Below, piece after piece: positions 34,191 to 47,692 of a stretch of 64,000 nucleotides of DNA (positions are counted from its first letter, which is position 1; every line of letters begins with the position of its first letter). Where the stretch lies: assembly GCA_947623455.1 (NCBI GenBank), contig OX392538.1:5208001-5272000 (forward strand), given 5' to 3'. The stretch is from Mimachlamys varia. Taxonomy: Eukaryota > Mollusca > Bivalvia > Pectinida > Pectinidae. The notes beneath the pieces are model-generated. The model ran no database searches. It had not been told where the DNA came from and saw nothing but the letters and a program-made list of their open reading frames with translations. A program made the translations under genes and the position numbers.

Positions 34191-37100
34191 TAGTTGTCTT
34201 ATACCATTGTCCCTCTCGTGATTCTAGAAGTGACTACAATAGTTGTCTTATACCATTGTCCTTCTCGTGATTGTACAGGTGACTACAATAGTTGTCTTAT
34301 ACCATTGTCCCTGTCGTGATTGTACAGATGACTACAATAGTTGTCTTATACCATTGTCCCTCTCGTGATTGTACAGGTGACTACAATAGTTGTCTTATAC
34401 CATTGTCCCTCTCGTTATTGTACAGGTGACTACAATAGTTGTCTTATACCATTGTCCCTCTCGTGATTGTACAGATGACTACAATAGTTTCCTTATACCA
34501 TTGTCCATCTCGTGATTGTACAGGTGACTACAATAGTTGTCTTATACCATCGTCCCTCTCGTGATTGTACAGGTGACTACAATAGTTGTCTTATACCATT
34601 GTCTCTCTCGTGATTGTACAGATGACTACAATAGTTTCCTTATACCATTGTCCATCTCGTGATTGTACAGGTGACTACAATAGTTGTCTTATATCATCGT
34701 CCCTCTCGTGATTGTACAGGTGACTACAATAGTTGTCTTATACCATTGTCTCTCTCGTGATTGTACAGGTGACTACAATAGTTGTCTTATACCATTGTCT
34801 CTCTCGTGATTGTACAGATGACTACAATAGTTTCCTTATACCATTGTCCATCTCGTGATTGTACAGGTGACTACAATAGTTGTCTTATACCATCGTCCCT
34901 CTCGTGATTGTACAGGTGCCTACAATAGTTGTCTTATACCATTGTCTCTCTCGTGATTGTACAGGTGACTACAATAGTTGTCTAATATCATCGTCCCTCT
35001 CGTGATTGTACAGGTGACTACAATAGTTGTCTTATACCATTGTCTCTCTCGTGATTGTACAGGTGACTACAATAGTTGTCTTATACCATTGTCTCTCCCG
35101 TGATTGTACAGGTGACTACAATAGTTGTCTTATACCATTGTCCCTCTCTTGATTGTACAGGTGACTACAATAGTTGTCTTATACCATTGTCCCTCTCGTG
35201 ATTGTACAGGTGACTACAATAGTTGTCTTATACCATTGTCCCTCTCGTAATTGTACAGGTGACTACAATAGTTGTCTAATATCATCGTCCCTCTCGTGAT
35301 TGTACAGGTGACTACAATAGTTGTCTTATACCATTGTCCCTCTCGTTATTGTACAGGTGACTACAATAGTTGTCTGATACCATTGTCCCTCTCGTGATTG
35401 TACAGATGACTACAATAGTTGTCTGATACCATTGTCCCTCTCGTGATTGTACAGATGACTACAATAGTTGCCTTATACCATTGTCCCTCTCGTGATTGTA
35501 CAGGTGACTACAATAGTTTTCTGATACCATTGTCCCTCTCGTGATTGTACAGGTGACTACAATAGTTGTCTTATACCATTGTCTCTCTCGTGATTGTACA
35601 GGTGACTACAATAGTTGTCTAATATCATCGTCCCTCTCGTGATTGTACAGGTGACTACAATAGTTGTCTTATACCATTGTCCCTCTCGTGATTGTACAGG
35701 TGACTACAATAGTTGTCTAATATCATCCTCCCTCTCGTGATTGTACAGGTGACTACAATAGTTGTCTTATACCATTGTCTCTCTCGTGATTGTACAGGTG
35801 ACTACAATAGTTGTCTTATACCATTGTCTCTCCCGTGATTGTACAGGTGACTACAATAGTTGTCTTATACCATTGTCCCTCTCTTGATTGTACAGGTGAC
35901 TACAATAGTTGTCTTATACCATTTTCCCTCTCGTGATTGTACAGGTGACTACAATAGTTGTCTTATACCATTGTCCCTCTCGTGATTGTACAGGTGACTA
36001 CAATAGTTGTCTAATATCATCGTCCCTCTCGTGATTGTACAGGTGACTACAATAGTTGTCTTATACCATTGTCCCTCTCGTGATTGTACAGGTGACTACA
36101 ATAGTTGTCTGATACCATTGTCCCTCTCGTGATTGTACAGATGACTACAATAGTTGTCTTATACCATTGTCCCTCTCGTGATTGTACAGATGACTACAAT
36201 AGTTGTCTGATACCATTGTCCCTCTCGTGATTGTACAGATGACTACAATAGTTGCCTTATACCATTGTCCCTCTCGTGATTGTACAGGTGACTACAATAG
36301 TTGCCTTATACCATTGTCCCTCTCGTTATCGTTCAGGTGACTACAATAGTTGCCTTATACCATTGTCCCTCTCGTGATTGTACAGATGACTACAATAGTT
36401 GCCTTATACCATTGTCCCTCTCGTGATTGTACAGGTGACTACAATAGTTGCCTTATACCATTGTCCCTCTCGTGATTGTACAGATGACTACAATAGTTGC
36501 CTTATACCATTGTCCCTCTCGTTATCGTTCAGGTGACTACAATATATAGTTGTCTAATACCATTGTCCCTCTCGTGATTGTACAGATGACTACAATAGTT
36601 GCCTTATACCATTGTCCCTCTCGTGATTGTACAGATGACTACAATAGTTGCCTTATACCATTGTCCCTCTCGTGATTGTACAGGTGACTACAATAGTTGT
36701 CTGATACCATTGTCCCTCTCGTGATTGTACAGATGACTACAATAGTTGCCTTATACCATTGTCCCTCTCGTGATTGTACAGGTGACTACAATAGTTTTCT
36801 GATACCATTGTCCCTCTCGATATCGTACAGGTGACTACAATAGTTGTCTTATACCATTGTCCCTCTCGTTATCGTACAGGTGACTACAATAGTTGTCTTA
36901 TACCATTGTCCCTCTCGTTATCGTACAATTGACTACAATAGTTGTCTTATACCAATGTCCCTCTCGTTATCGTACAGGTGACTACAATAGTTGTCTAATA
37001 CCATTGTCCCTCTCGTTATCGTACAGGTGACTACAATAGTTGTCTTATATTATCGTCCCTCTCGTGATTGTACAGGTGACTACAATAGTTGTCTTATGCC

Positions 37101-40100
37101 ATTGTCCCTCTCGTGATTCTACAGGTGACTACAATAGTTGTCTTATACCATTGTCCTTCTCGTGATTGTACAGGTGACTACAATAGTTGTCTTATACCAT
37201 TGTCCCTTTCGTAATTGTACAGGTGGCTAGAATAGTTGTCTTATACCATTGTCCCTCTCGTGATTGTACAGGTGACTACAATAGTTGTCTTATATCATTG
37301 TCCCTCTCGTGATTGTACAGGTGGCTACGTTAGTTTTCTTATACCATTGTCCCTCTCGTGATTGTACAGGTGACTACAATAGTTGTCTTATACCATTGTC
37401 CCTCTCGTGATTGTACAGGTGACCACAATAGTTGTCTTATACCATTGTCCCTCTCGTGATTGTACAGGTGACTACAATAGTTGTCTTATACCATTGTCCC
37501 TCTCGTGATTGTACAGGTGACTACAATAGTTGTCTAATATCATCGTCCCTCTCGTGATTGTACAGGTGACTACAATAGTTGTCTTATACCATTGTCCCTC
37601 TCGTGATTGTACAGGTGACTACAATAGTTGTCTTATACCATTGTCCCTCTCGTAATTGTACAGGTGACTACATTAGTTGTCTTATACCATTGTCCCTCTC
37701 GTGATTGTACAGGTGACTACATTAGTTGTCTTATACCATTGTCCCTCTCGTGATTGTACAGGTGACTACAATAGTTGTCATATAACATTGTCTATCTCGT
37801 GATTGTACAGGTGACTACATTAGTTGTCTTTTACTATTGTCCCTCTCGTGATTCTAGAAGTGACTACAATAGTTGTCTTATACCATTGTCCTTTTCGTGA
37901 TTGTACACGTGACTACAATAGTTGTCTTATACCATTGTCCATCTCGTGATTGTACAGGTGACTACAATAGTTGTCTTATACCATTGTCCCTCTCGTGATT
38001 GTACAGGTGACTACAATAGTTGTCTTATACCATTGTCCCTCTCGTGATTGTACAGGTGACTACAATAGTTGTCTTATACCATTGTCCCTCTATCGATTGT
38101 ACAGGTGACTACATTAGTTGTCTTATACCATCGTCCCTCCCGTGATTGTACAGGTGACTACAATAGTTGTCTTATACCATTGTCTCTCTCGTGATTGTAC
38201 AGGTGGCTACAATAGTTGTCTTATACCATTGTCTCTCTCGTGATTGTACAGGTGACTACAATAGTTGTCTTATACCATTGTCTCTCTCGTGATTGTACAG
38301 GTGACTACAATAGTTGTCTTATACCATTGTCCCTCTCGTGATTGTACAGGTGACTACAATAGTTGTCTTATACCATTGTCCCTCTCGTGATTGTACAGGT
38401 GACTACAATAGTTGTCTTATACCATTGTCCCTCTCGTGATTGTACAGGTGACTACAATAGTTGTCTAATATCATCGTCCCTCTCGTGATTGTACAGGTGA
38501 CTACAATAGTTGTCTTATACCATTGTCCCTCTCGTAATTGTACAGGTGACTACATTAGTTGTCTTATACCATTGTCCCTCTCGTGATTGTACAGGTGACT
38601 ACATTAGTTGTCTTATACCATTGTCCCTCTCGTGATTGTACAGGTGACTACAATAGTTGTCATATAACATTGTCTATCTCGTGATTGTACAGGTGACTAC
38701 AATAGTTGTCTTATACCATTGTCCATCTCGTGATTGTACAGGTGACTACAATAGTTGTCTTATACCATTGTCCCTCTCGTGATTGTACAGGTGACTACAA
38801 TAGTTGTCTTATACCATTGTCCCTCTCGTGATTGTACAGGTGACTACAATAGTTGTCTTATACCATTGTCCCTCTATCGATTGTACAGGTGACTACATTA
38901 GTTGTCTTATACCATCGTCCCTCCCGTGATTGTACAGGTGACTACAATAGTTGTCTTATACCATTGTCTCTCTCGTGATTGTACAGGTGGCTACAATAGT
39001 TGTCTTATACCATTGTCTCTCTCGTGATTGTACAGGTGACTACAATAGTTGTCTTATACCATTGTCTCTCTCGTGATTGTACAGGTGACTACAATAGTTG
39101 TCTTATACCATTGTCCCTCTCGTTATTTTACAGGTGACTACAATAGTTGTCTTATACCATTGTCTCTCTCGTGATTGTACAGGTGACTACAATAGTTGTC
39201 TTATACCATTGTCTCTCCCGTGATTGTACAGGTGACTACAATAGTTGTCTTATACCATTGTCCCTCTCTTGATTGTACAGATGACTACAATAGTTGTCTT
39301 ATACCATTGTCCCTCTCGTGATTGTACAGGTGACTACAATAGTTGTCTTATACCATTGTCCCTCTCGTGATTGTACAGGTGACTACAATAGTTGTCTAAT
39401 ATCATCGTCCCTCTCGTGATTGTACAGGTGACTACAATAGTTGTCTTATACCATTGTCCCTCTCGTGATTGTACAGGTGACTACAATAGTTGTCTGATAC
39501 CATTGTCCCTCTCGAGATTGTACAGATGACTACAATAGTTGTCTGATACCATTGTCCCTCTCGTGATTGTACAGATGACTACAATAGTTGTCTGATACCA
39601 TTGTCCCTCTCGTGATTGTACAGATGACTACAATAGTTGCCTTATACCATTGTCCCTCTCGTGATTGTACAGGTGACTACAATAGTTTTCTGATACCATT
39701 GTCCCTCTCGTGATTGTACAGATGACTACAATAGTTGTCTGATACCATTGTCCCTCTCGTGATTGTACAGATGACTACAATAGTTGTCTTATACCATTGT
39801 CCCTCTCGTTATCGTTCAGGTGACTACAATAGTTGTCTTATACCATTGTCCCTCTCGTTATCGTACAGGTGACTACAATATATAGTTGTCTTATACCATT
39901 GTCCCTCTCGTGATTGTACAGGTGACTACAATAGTTGTCTTATACCATTGTCCCTCTCGTGATTGTACAGGTGACTACAATAGTTGTCTTATATCATCGT
40001 CCCTCTCGTTATCGTACAGGTGACTACAATAGTTGTCTTATACCATTGTCCCTCTCGTTATCGTACAGGTGACTACAATAGTTGTCTTATACCATTGTCC

Positions 40101-43100
40101 CTCTCGTTATCGTACAGGTGACTACAATAGTTGTCTTATACCATTGTCCCTCTCGTTATCGTACAGGTGACTACAATAGTTGTCTTATACCATTGTCCCT
40201 CTCGTGATTGTACAGGTGACTACAATAGTTGTCTGATACCATTGTCCCTCTCGTGATTGTACAGATGACTACAATAGTTGCCTTATACCATTGTCCCTCT
40301 CGTGATTGTACAGGTGACTACAATAGTTTTCTGATACCATTGTCCCTCTCGATATCGTACAGGTGACTACAATAGTTGTCTTATACCATTGTCCCTCTCG
40401 TTATCGTACAGGTGACTACAAAATAGTTGTCTTATACCATTGTCCCTCTCGTTATCGTACAATTGACTACAATAGTTGTCTTATACCAATATCCCTCTCG
40501 TTATCGTACAGGTGACTACAATAGTTGTCTAATACCATTGTCCCTCTCGTTATCGTACAGGTGACTACAATAGTTGTCTTATATTATCGTCCCTCTCGTG
40601 ATTGTACAGGTGACTACAATAGTTGTCTTATGCCATTGTCCCTCTCGTGATTCTACAGGTGACTACAATAGTTGTCTTATACCATTGTCCTTCTCGTGAT
40701 TGTACAGGTGACTACAATAGTTGTCTTATACCATTGTCCCTTTCGTGATTGTACAGGTGGCTAGAATAGTTGTCTTATACCATTGTCCCTCTCGTGATTG
40801 TACAGGTGACTACAATAGTTGTCTTATATCATTGTCCCTCTCGTGATTGTACAGGTGGCTACATTAGTTTTCTTATACCATTGTCCCTCTCGTGATTGTA
40901 CAGGTGACTACAATAGTTGTCTTATACCATTGTCCCTCTCGTGATTGTACAGGTGACCACAATAGTTGTCTTATACCATTGTCCCTCTCGTGATTGTACA
41001 GGTGACTACAATAGTTGTCTTATACCATTGTCCCTCTCGTGATTGTACAGGTGACTACAATAGTTGTCTAATATCATCGTCCCTCTCGTGATTGTACAGG
41101 TGACTACAATAGTTGTCTTATACCATTGTCCCTCTCGTGATTGTACAGGTGACTACAATAGTTGTCTTATACCATTGTCCCTCTCGTAATTGTACAGGTG
41201 ACTACATTAGTTGTCTTATACCATTGTCCCTCTCGTGATTGTACAGGTGACTACATTAGTTGTCTTATACCATTGTCCCTCTCGTGATTGTACAGGTGAC
41301 TACAATAGTTGTCATATAACATTGTCTATCTCGTGATTGTACAGGTGACTACAATAGTTGTCTTATACCATTGTCCATCTCGTGATTGTACAGGTGACTA
41401 CAATAGTTGTCTTATACCATTGTCCCTCTCGTGATTGTACAGGTGACTACAATAGTTGTCTTATACCATTGTCCCTCTCGTGATTGTACAGGTGACTACA
41501 ATAGTTGTCTTATACCATTGTCCCTCTATCGATTGTACAGGTGACTACATTAGTTGTCTTATACCATCGTCCCTCCCGTGATTGTACAGGTGACTACAAT
41601 AGTTGTCTTATACCATTGTCTCTCTCGTGATTGTACAGGTGGCTACAATAGTTGTCTTATACCATTGTCTCTCTCGTGATTGTACAGGTGACTACAATAG
41701 TTGTCTTATACCATTGTCTCTCTCGTGATTGTACAGGTGACTACAATAGTTGTCTTATACCATTGTCCCTCTCGTGATTGTACAGGTGACTACAATAGTT
41801 GTCTTATACCATTGTCCCTCTCGTGATTGTACAGGTGACTACAATAGTTGTCTTATACCATTGTCCCTCTCGTGATTGTACAGGTGACTACAATAGTTGT
41901 CTAATATCATCGTCCCTCTCGTGATTGTACAGGTGACTACAATAGTTGTCTTATACCATTGTCCCTCTCGTGATTGTACAGGTGACTACAATAGTTGTCT
42001 TATACCATTGTCCCTCTCGTAATTGTACAGGTGACTACATTAGTTGTCTTATACCATTGTCCCTCTCGTGATTGTACAGGTGACTACATTAGTTGTCTTA
42101 TACCATTGTCCCTCTCGTGATTGTACAGGTGACTACAATAGTTGTCATATAACATTGTCTATCTCGTGATTGTACAGGTGACTACAATAGTTGTCTTATA
42201 CCATTGTCCATCTCGTGATTGTACAGGTGACTACAATAGTTGTCTTATACCATTGTCCCTCTCGTGATTGTACAGGTGACTACAATAGTTGTCTTATACC
42301 ATTGTCCCTCTCGTGATTGTACAGGTGACTACAATAGTTGTCTTATACCATTGTCCCTCTATCGATTGCACAGGTGACTACATTAGTTGTCTTATACCAT
42401 CGTCCCTCCCGTGATTGTACAGGTGACTACAATAGTTGTCTTATACCATTGTCTCTCTCGTGATTGTACAGGTGGCTACAATAGTTGTCTTATACCATTG
42501 TCTCTCTCGTGATTGTACAGGTGACTACAATAGTTGTCTTATACCATTGTCTCTCTCGTGATTGTACAGGTGACTACAATAGTTGTCTTATACCATTGTC
42601 CCTCTCGTTATTGTACAGGTGACTACAATAGTTGTCTTATACCATTGTCTCTCTCGTGATTGTACAGGTGACTACAATAGTTGTCTTATACCATTGTCTC
42701 TCCCGTGATTGTACAGGTGACTACAATAGTTGTCTTATACCATTGTCCCTCTCTTGATTGTACAGGTGACTACAATAGTTGTCTTATACCATTGTCCCTC
42801 TCGTGATTGTACAGGTGACTACAATAGTTGTCTTATACCATTGTCCCTCTCGTGATTGTACAGGTGACTACAATAGTTGTCTAATATCATCGTCCCTCTC
42901 GTGATTGTACAGGTGACTACAATAGTTGTCTGATACCATTGTCCCTCTCGTGATTGTACAGGTGACTACAATAGTTGTCTGATACCATTGTCCCTCTCGA
43001 GATTGTACAGATGACTACAATAGTTGTCTGATACCATTGTCCCTCTCGTGATTGTACAGATGACTACAATAGTTGTCTGATACCATTGTCCCTCTCGTGA

Positions 43101-46100
43101 TTGTACAGATGACTACAATAGTTGCCTTATACCATTGTCCCTCTCGTGATTGTACAGGTGACTACAATAGTTTTCTGATACCATTGTCCCTCTCGTAATT
43201 GTACAGATGACTACAACAGTTGTCTGATACCATTGTCCCTCTCGTGATTGTACAGATGACTACAATAGTTGTCTTATACCATTGTCCCTCTCGTTATCGT
43301 TCAGGTGACTACAATAGTTGTCTTATACCATTGTCCCTCTCGTTATCGTACAGGTGACTACAATAGTTGTCTTATACCATTGTCCCTCTCGTTATCGTAC
43401 AGGTGACTACAATATATAGTTGTCTTATACCATTGTCCCTCTCGTGATTGTACAGGTGACTACAATAGTTGTCTTATACCATTGTCCCTCTCGTGATTGT
43501 ACAGGTGACTACAATAGTTGTCTTATATCATCGTCCCTCTCGTTATCGTACAGGTGACTACAATAGTTGTCTTATACCATTGTCCCTCTCGTTATCGTAC
43601 AGGTGACTACAATAGTTGTCTTATACCATTGTCCCTCTCGTTATCGTACAGGTGACTACAATAGTTGTCTTATACCATTGTCCCTCTCGTTATCGTACAG
43701 GTGACTACAATAGTTGTCTTATACCATTGTCCCTCTCGTTATCGTACAGGTGACTACAATAGTTGTCTAATACCATTGTCCCTCTCGTTATCGTACAGGT
43801 GACTACAATAGTTGTCTTATACCATTGTCCCTCTCGTTATCGTACAGGTGACTACAATAGTTGTCTAATACCATTGTCCCTCTCGTTATCGTACAGGTGA
43901 CTACAATAGTTGTCTTATACCATTGCCCCTCTCGTTATCGTACAGGTGACTACAATAGTTGTCTTATACCATTGTCCCTCTCGTTATCGTACAGGTGACT
44001 ACAATAGTTGTCTAATACCATTGTCCCTCTCGTTATCGTACAGGTGACTACAATAGTTGTCTAATACCATTGTCCCTCTCGTTATCGTACAGGTGACTAC
44101 AATAGTTGTCTTATATCATCGTCCCTCTCGTGCTTGTACAGGTGACTACAATAGTTGTCTTATACCATTGTCCCTCTCGTGATTCTACAGGTGACTACAA
44201 TAGTTGTCTTATACCATTGTCCTTCTCGTGATTGTATAGGTTACTACAATAGTTGTCTTATACCATTGTCCCTTTCGTGATTGTACAGGTGGCTAGAATA
44301 GTTGTCTTATACCATTGTCCCTCTCGTGATTGTACAGGTGACTACAATAGTTGTCTTATATCATTGTCCCTCTCGTGATTGTACAGGTGACTACAATAGT
44401 TGTCTTATACCATTGTCCCTCTCGTGATTGTACAGGTGACTACAATAGTTGTCTTATACCATTGTCCCTCTCGTGATTGTACAGGTGACTACAATAGTTG
44501 TCTTATACCATTGTCCCTCTCGTGATTGTACAGGTGACTACAATAGTTGTCTTATACCATTGTCCCTCTCGTGATTGTACAGGTGACTACAATAGTTGTC
44601 TTATACCAATGTCCCTCTCGTTATCGTACAGGTGACTACAATAGTTGTCTAATACCATTGTCCCTCTCGTTATCGTACAGGTGACTACAATAGTTGTCTT
44701 ATACCATTGTCCCTCTCGTTATCGTACAGGTGACTACAATAGTTGTCTAATACCATTGTCCCTCTCGTTATCGTACAGGTGACTACAATAGTTGTCTTAT
44801 ACCATTGTCCCTCTCGTTATCGTACAGGTGACTACAATAGTTGTCTAATACCATTGTCCCTCTCGTTATCGTACAGGTGACTACAATAGTTGTCTTATAT
44901 CATCGTCCCTCTCGTGATTGTACAGGTGACTACAATAGTTGTCTTATACCATTGTCCCTCTCGTGATTCTACAGGTGACTACAATAGTTGTCTTATACCA
45001 TTGTCCTTCTCGTGATTGTACAGGTTACTACAATAGTTGTCTTATACCATTGTCCCTTTCGTGATTGTACAGGTGGCTAGAATAGTTGTCTTATACCATT
45101 GTCCCTCTCGTGATTGTACAGGTGACTACAATAGTTGTCTTATATCATTGTCCCTCTCGTGATTGTACAGGTGGCTACATTAGTTTTCTTATACCATTGT
45201 CCCTCTCGTGATTGTACAGGTGACTACAATAGTTGTCTTATACCATTGTCCCTCTCGTGATTGTACAGGTGACTACAATAGTTGTCTTATACCATTGTCC
45301 CTCTCGTGATTGTACAGGTGACTACAATAGTTGTCTTATACCATTGTCCCTCTCGTGATTGTACAGGTGACTACAATAGTTGTCTCATATCATCGTCCCT
45401 CTCGTGATTGTACAGGTGACTACAATAGTTGTCTTATACCATTGCCCCTCTCGTGATTGTACAGGTGACTACAATAGTTGTCTTATACCATTGTCCCTCT
45501 CGTAATTGTAAAGGTGACTACATTAGTTGTCTTATACCATTGTCCCTCTCGTGATTGTACAGGTGACTACATTAGTTGTCTTATACCATTGTCCCTCTCG
45601 TGATTGTACAGGTGACTACAATAGTTGTCATATAACATTGTCTATCTTGTGATTGTACAGGTGACTACAATAGTTGTCTTATACCATTGTCCATCTCGTG
45701 ATTGTACAGGTGACTACAATAGTTGTCTTATACCATTGTCCCTCTCGTGATTGTACAGGTGACTACAATAGTTGTCTTATACCATTGTCCCTCTCGTGAT
45801 TGTACAGGTGACTACAATAGTTGTCTTATACCATTGTCCCTCTATCGATTGTACAGGTGACTACATTAGTTGTCTTATACCATCGTCCCTCCCGTGATTG
45901 TACAGGTGACTACAATAGTTGTCTTATACCATTGTCTCTCTCGTGATTGTACAGGTGGCTACAATAGTTGTCTTATACCATTGTCCTTCTCGTGATTGTA
46001 CAGGTTACTACAATAGTTGTCTTATACCATTGTCCCTTTCGTGATTGTACAGGTGGCTAGAATAGTTGTCTTATACCATTGTCCCTCTCGTGATTGTACA

Positions 46101-47508
46101 GGTGACTACAATAGTTGTCTTATATCATTGTCCCTCTCGTGATTGTACAGGTGGCTACATTAGCTTTCTTATACCATTGTCCCTCTCGTGATTGTACAGG
46201 TGACTACAATAGTTGTCTTATACCATTGTCCCTCTCGTGATTGTACAGGTGACTACAATAGTTGTCTTATACCATTGTCCCTCACGTGATTGTACAGGTG
46301 ACTACAATAGTTGTCTTATACCATTGTCCCTCTCGTGATTGTACAGGTGACTACAATAGTTGTCTCATATCATCGTCCCTCTCGTGATTGTACAGGTGAC
46401 TTCAATAGTTGTCTTATACCATTGCCCCTCTCGTGATTGTACAGGTGACTACAATAGTTGTCTTATACCATTGTCCCTCTCGTAATTGTACAGGTGACTA
46501 CATTAGTTGTCTTATACCATTGTCCCTCTCGTGATTGTACAGGTGACTACATTAGTTGTCTTATACCATTGTCCCTCTCGTGATTGTACAGGTGACTACA
46601 ATAGTTGTCATATAACATTGTCTATCTCGTGATTGTACAGGTGACTACAATAGTTGTCTTATACCATTGTCCATCTCGTGATTGTACAGGTGACTACAAT
46701 AGTTGTCTTATACCATTGTCCCTCTCGTGATTGTACAGGTGACTACAATAGTTGTCTTATACCATTGTCCCTCTCGTGATTGTACAGGTGACTACAATAG
46801 TTGTCTTATACCATTGTCTCTCTCGTGATTGTACAGGTGACTACAATAGTTGTCTTATACCATTGTCTCTCTCGTGATTGTACAGGTGACTACAATAGTT
46901 GTCTTATGCCATTGTCTCTCTCGTGATTGTACAGGTGACTACAATAGTTGTCTTATACCATTGTCTCTCTCGTGATTGTATAGGTGACTACAATAGTTGT
47001 CTTATACCATTGTCTCTCTCGTGATTGTACAGGTGGCTACATTAGTTGTCTTATACCATTGTCCCTCTCGTGATTGTACAGGTGACTACAATAGTTGTCT
47101 TATACCATTGTCCCTCTCGTGATTGTACAGGTGGCTACATTAGTTGTCTTATACCATTGTCCCTCTCGTGATTGTACAGGTGGCTACATTAGTTGTCTTA
47201 TACCATTGTCCCTCTCGTGATTGTACAGGTGACTACAATAGTTGTCTTATACCATTGTCCCTCTCGTGATTGTACAGGTGGCTACATTAGTTGTCTTATA
47301 CCATTGTCCCTCCCGTGATTGTACAGGTGACTACAATAGTTGTCTTATACCATTGTCCCTCTCTCGTGATTGAACAGGTGGCTACAATAGTTGTCTTATA
47401 CCATTGTCCCTCTCGTGATTGTACAGGTGGCTACATTAGTTGTCTTATACCATTGTCCCTCTCTCGTGATTGTACAGGTGACTACAATAGTTGTCTGATA
47501 CCATTCAC
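34191..47508. repeat. Second higher-order domain, ~71-monomer period
   Basis: The rare variant CTCTATCGATTG occurs at about 38091, 38875, 41527, 42360 and 45843. Separations of ~3.44-3.49 kb (about 70-71 monomers, plus the indel bases) mark repeated blocks, with an additional 16-17-monomer internal duplication (38091/38875 and 41527/42360). ATAT-insertion monomers at 36541, 39877 and 43411 give the same picture (68 and 72 monomers). Confidence 0.85.
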
Positions 47509-47519
47509 ATTAAAAGTGA

Positions 47520-47692
47520 TATAAGATGTCTTATGTATGTCGATTATCTATGTATTATATTTATTATATGTTAAATGTCTACATTTTTGTACCACCGTTT
47601 GTTATTGATGAGCGGACTTAAATAGGCTATGCCTGCTGTCCGATCCTTTTGTCAATTTATTTGTCAATAAAATTTCATGAAATGAAATGATT
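47520..47692 (+). repeat. LINE-like 3' tail at the satellite border
   Basis: GGACTTAAATAGGCTATGCC, TGTCCGATCCTTTTGTCAAT, then an AATAAAATTTC and ATGAAATGAAATG tail. It is the same family as 14745-14825. It begins almost exactly where the 49-bp array stops. Confidence 0.55.

Larger units (their letters stand above)
24950..47508. repeat. Giant 49-bp satellite array (~460 monomers, 22.6 kb)
   Basis: Uninterrupted head-to-tail copies of a 49-bp unit: GTGATTGTACAGGTGACTAC, AATAGTTGTCTTATACCATT, GTCCCTCTC. Three main variants differ at the start of the unit: GTGATTGTACAG, GTTATCGTACAG and GTGATTCTAGAAG. They occur in local runs. Phase is kept across the whole array apart from rare indels (ATAT insertions near 36541, 39877 and 43411; a 2-bp insertion near 40421). 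Because 49 is not a multiple of 3, frames shift each unit, and the phase reading TACAGGTGA stops, so no frame longer than a few units exists. The array is therefore non-coding. No transposon or other insertion interrupts it. Confidence 0.97.

Noticed and set aside
24950..47508. CRISPR-like array of regularly spaced repeats
   Set aside because: The repeats are directly adjacent with no unique spacers, and the context is eukaryotic. This is a satellite.
25813..47524. Several 61-77-codon frames inside the 49-bp array
   Set aside because: They are the same repeat read through shifting frames (49 is not a multiple of 3). Each ends as soon as the phase reaching AGG-TGA is met, and they lack any non-repeat sequence.
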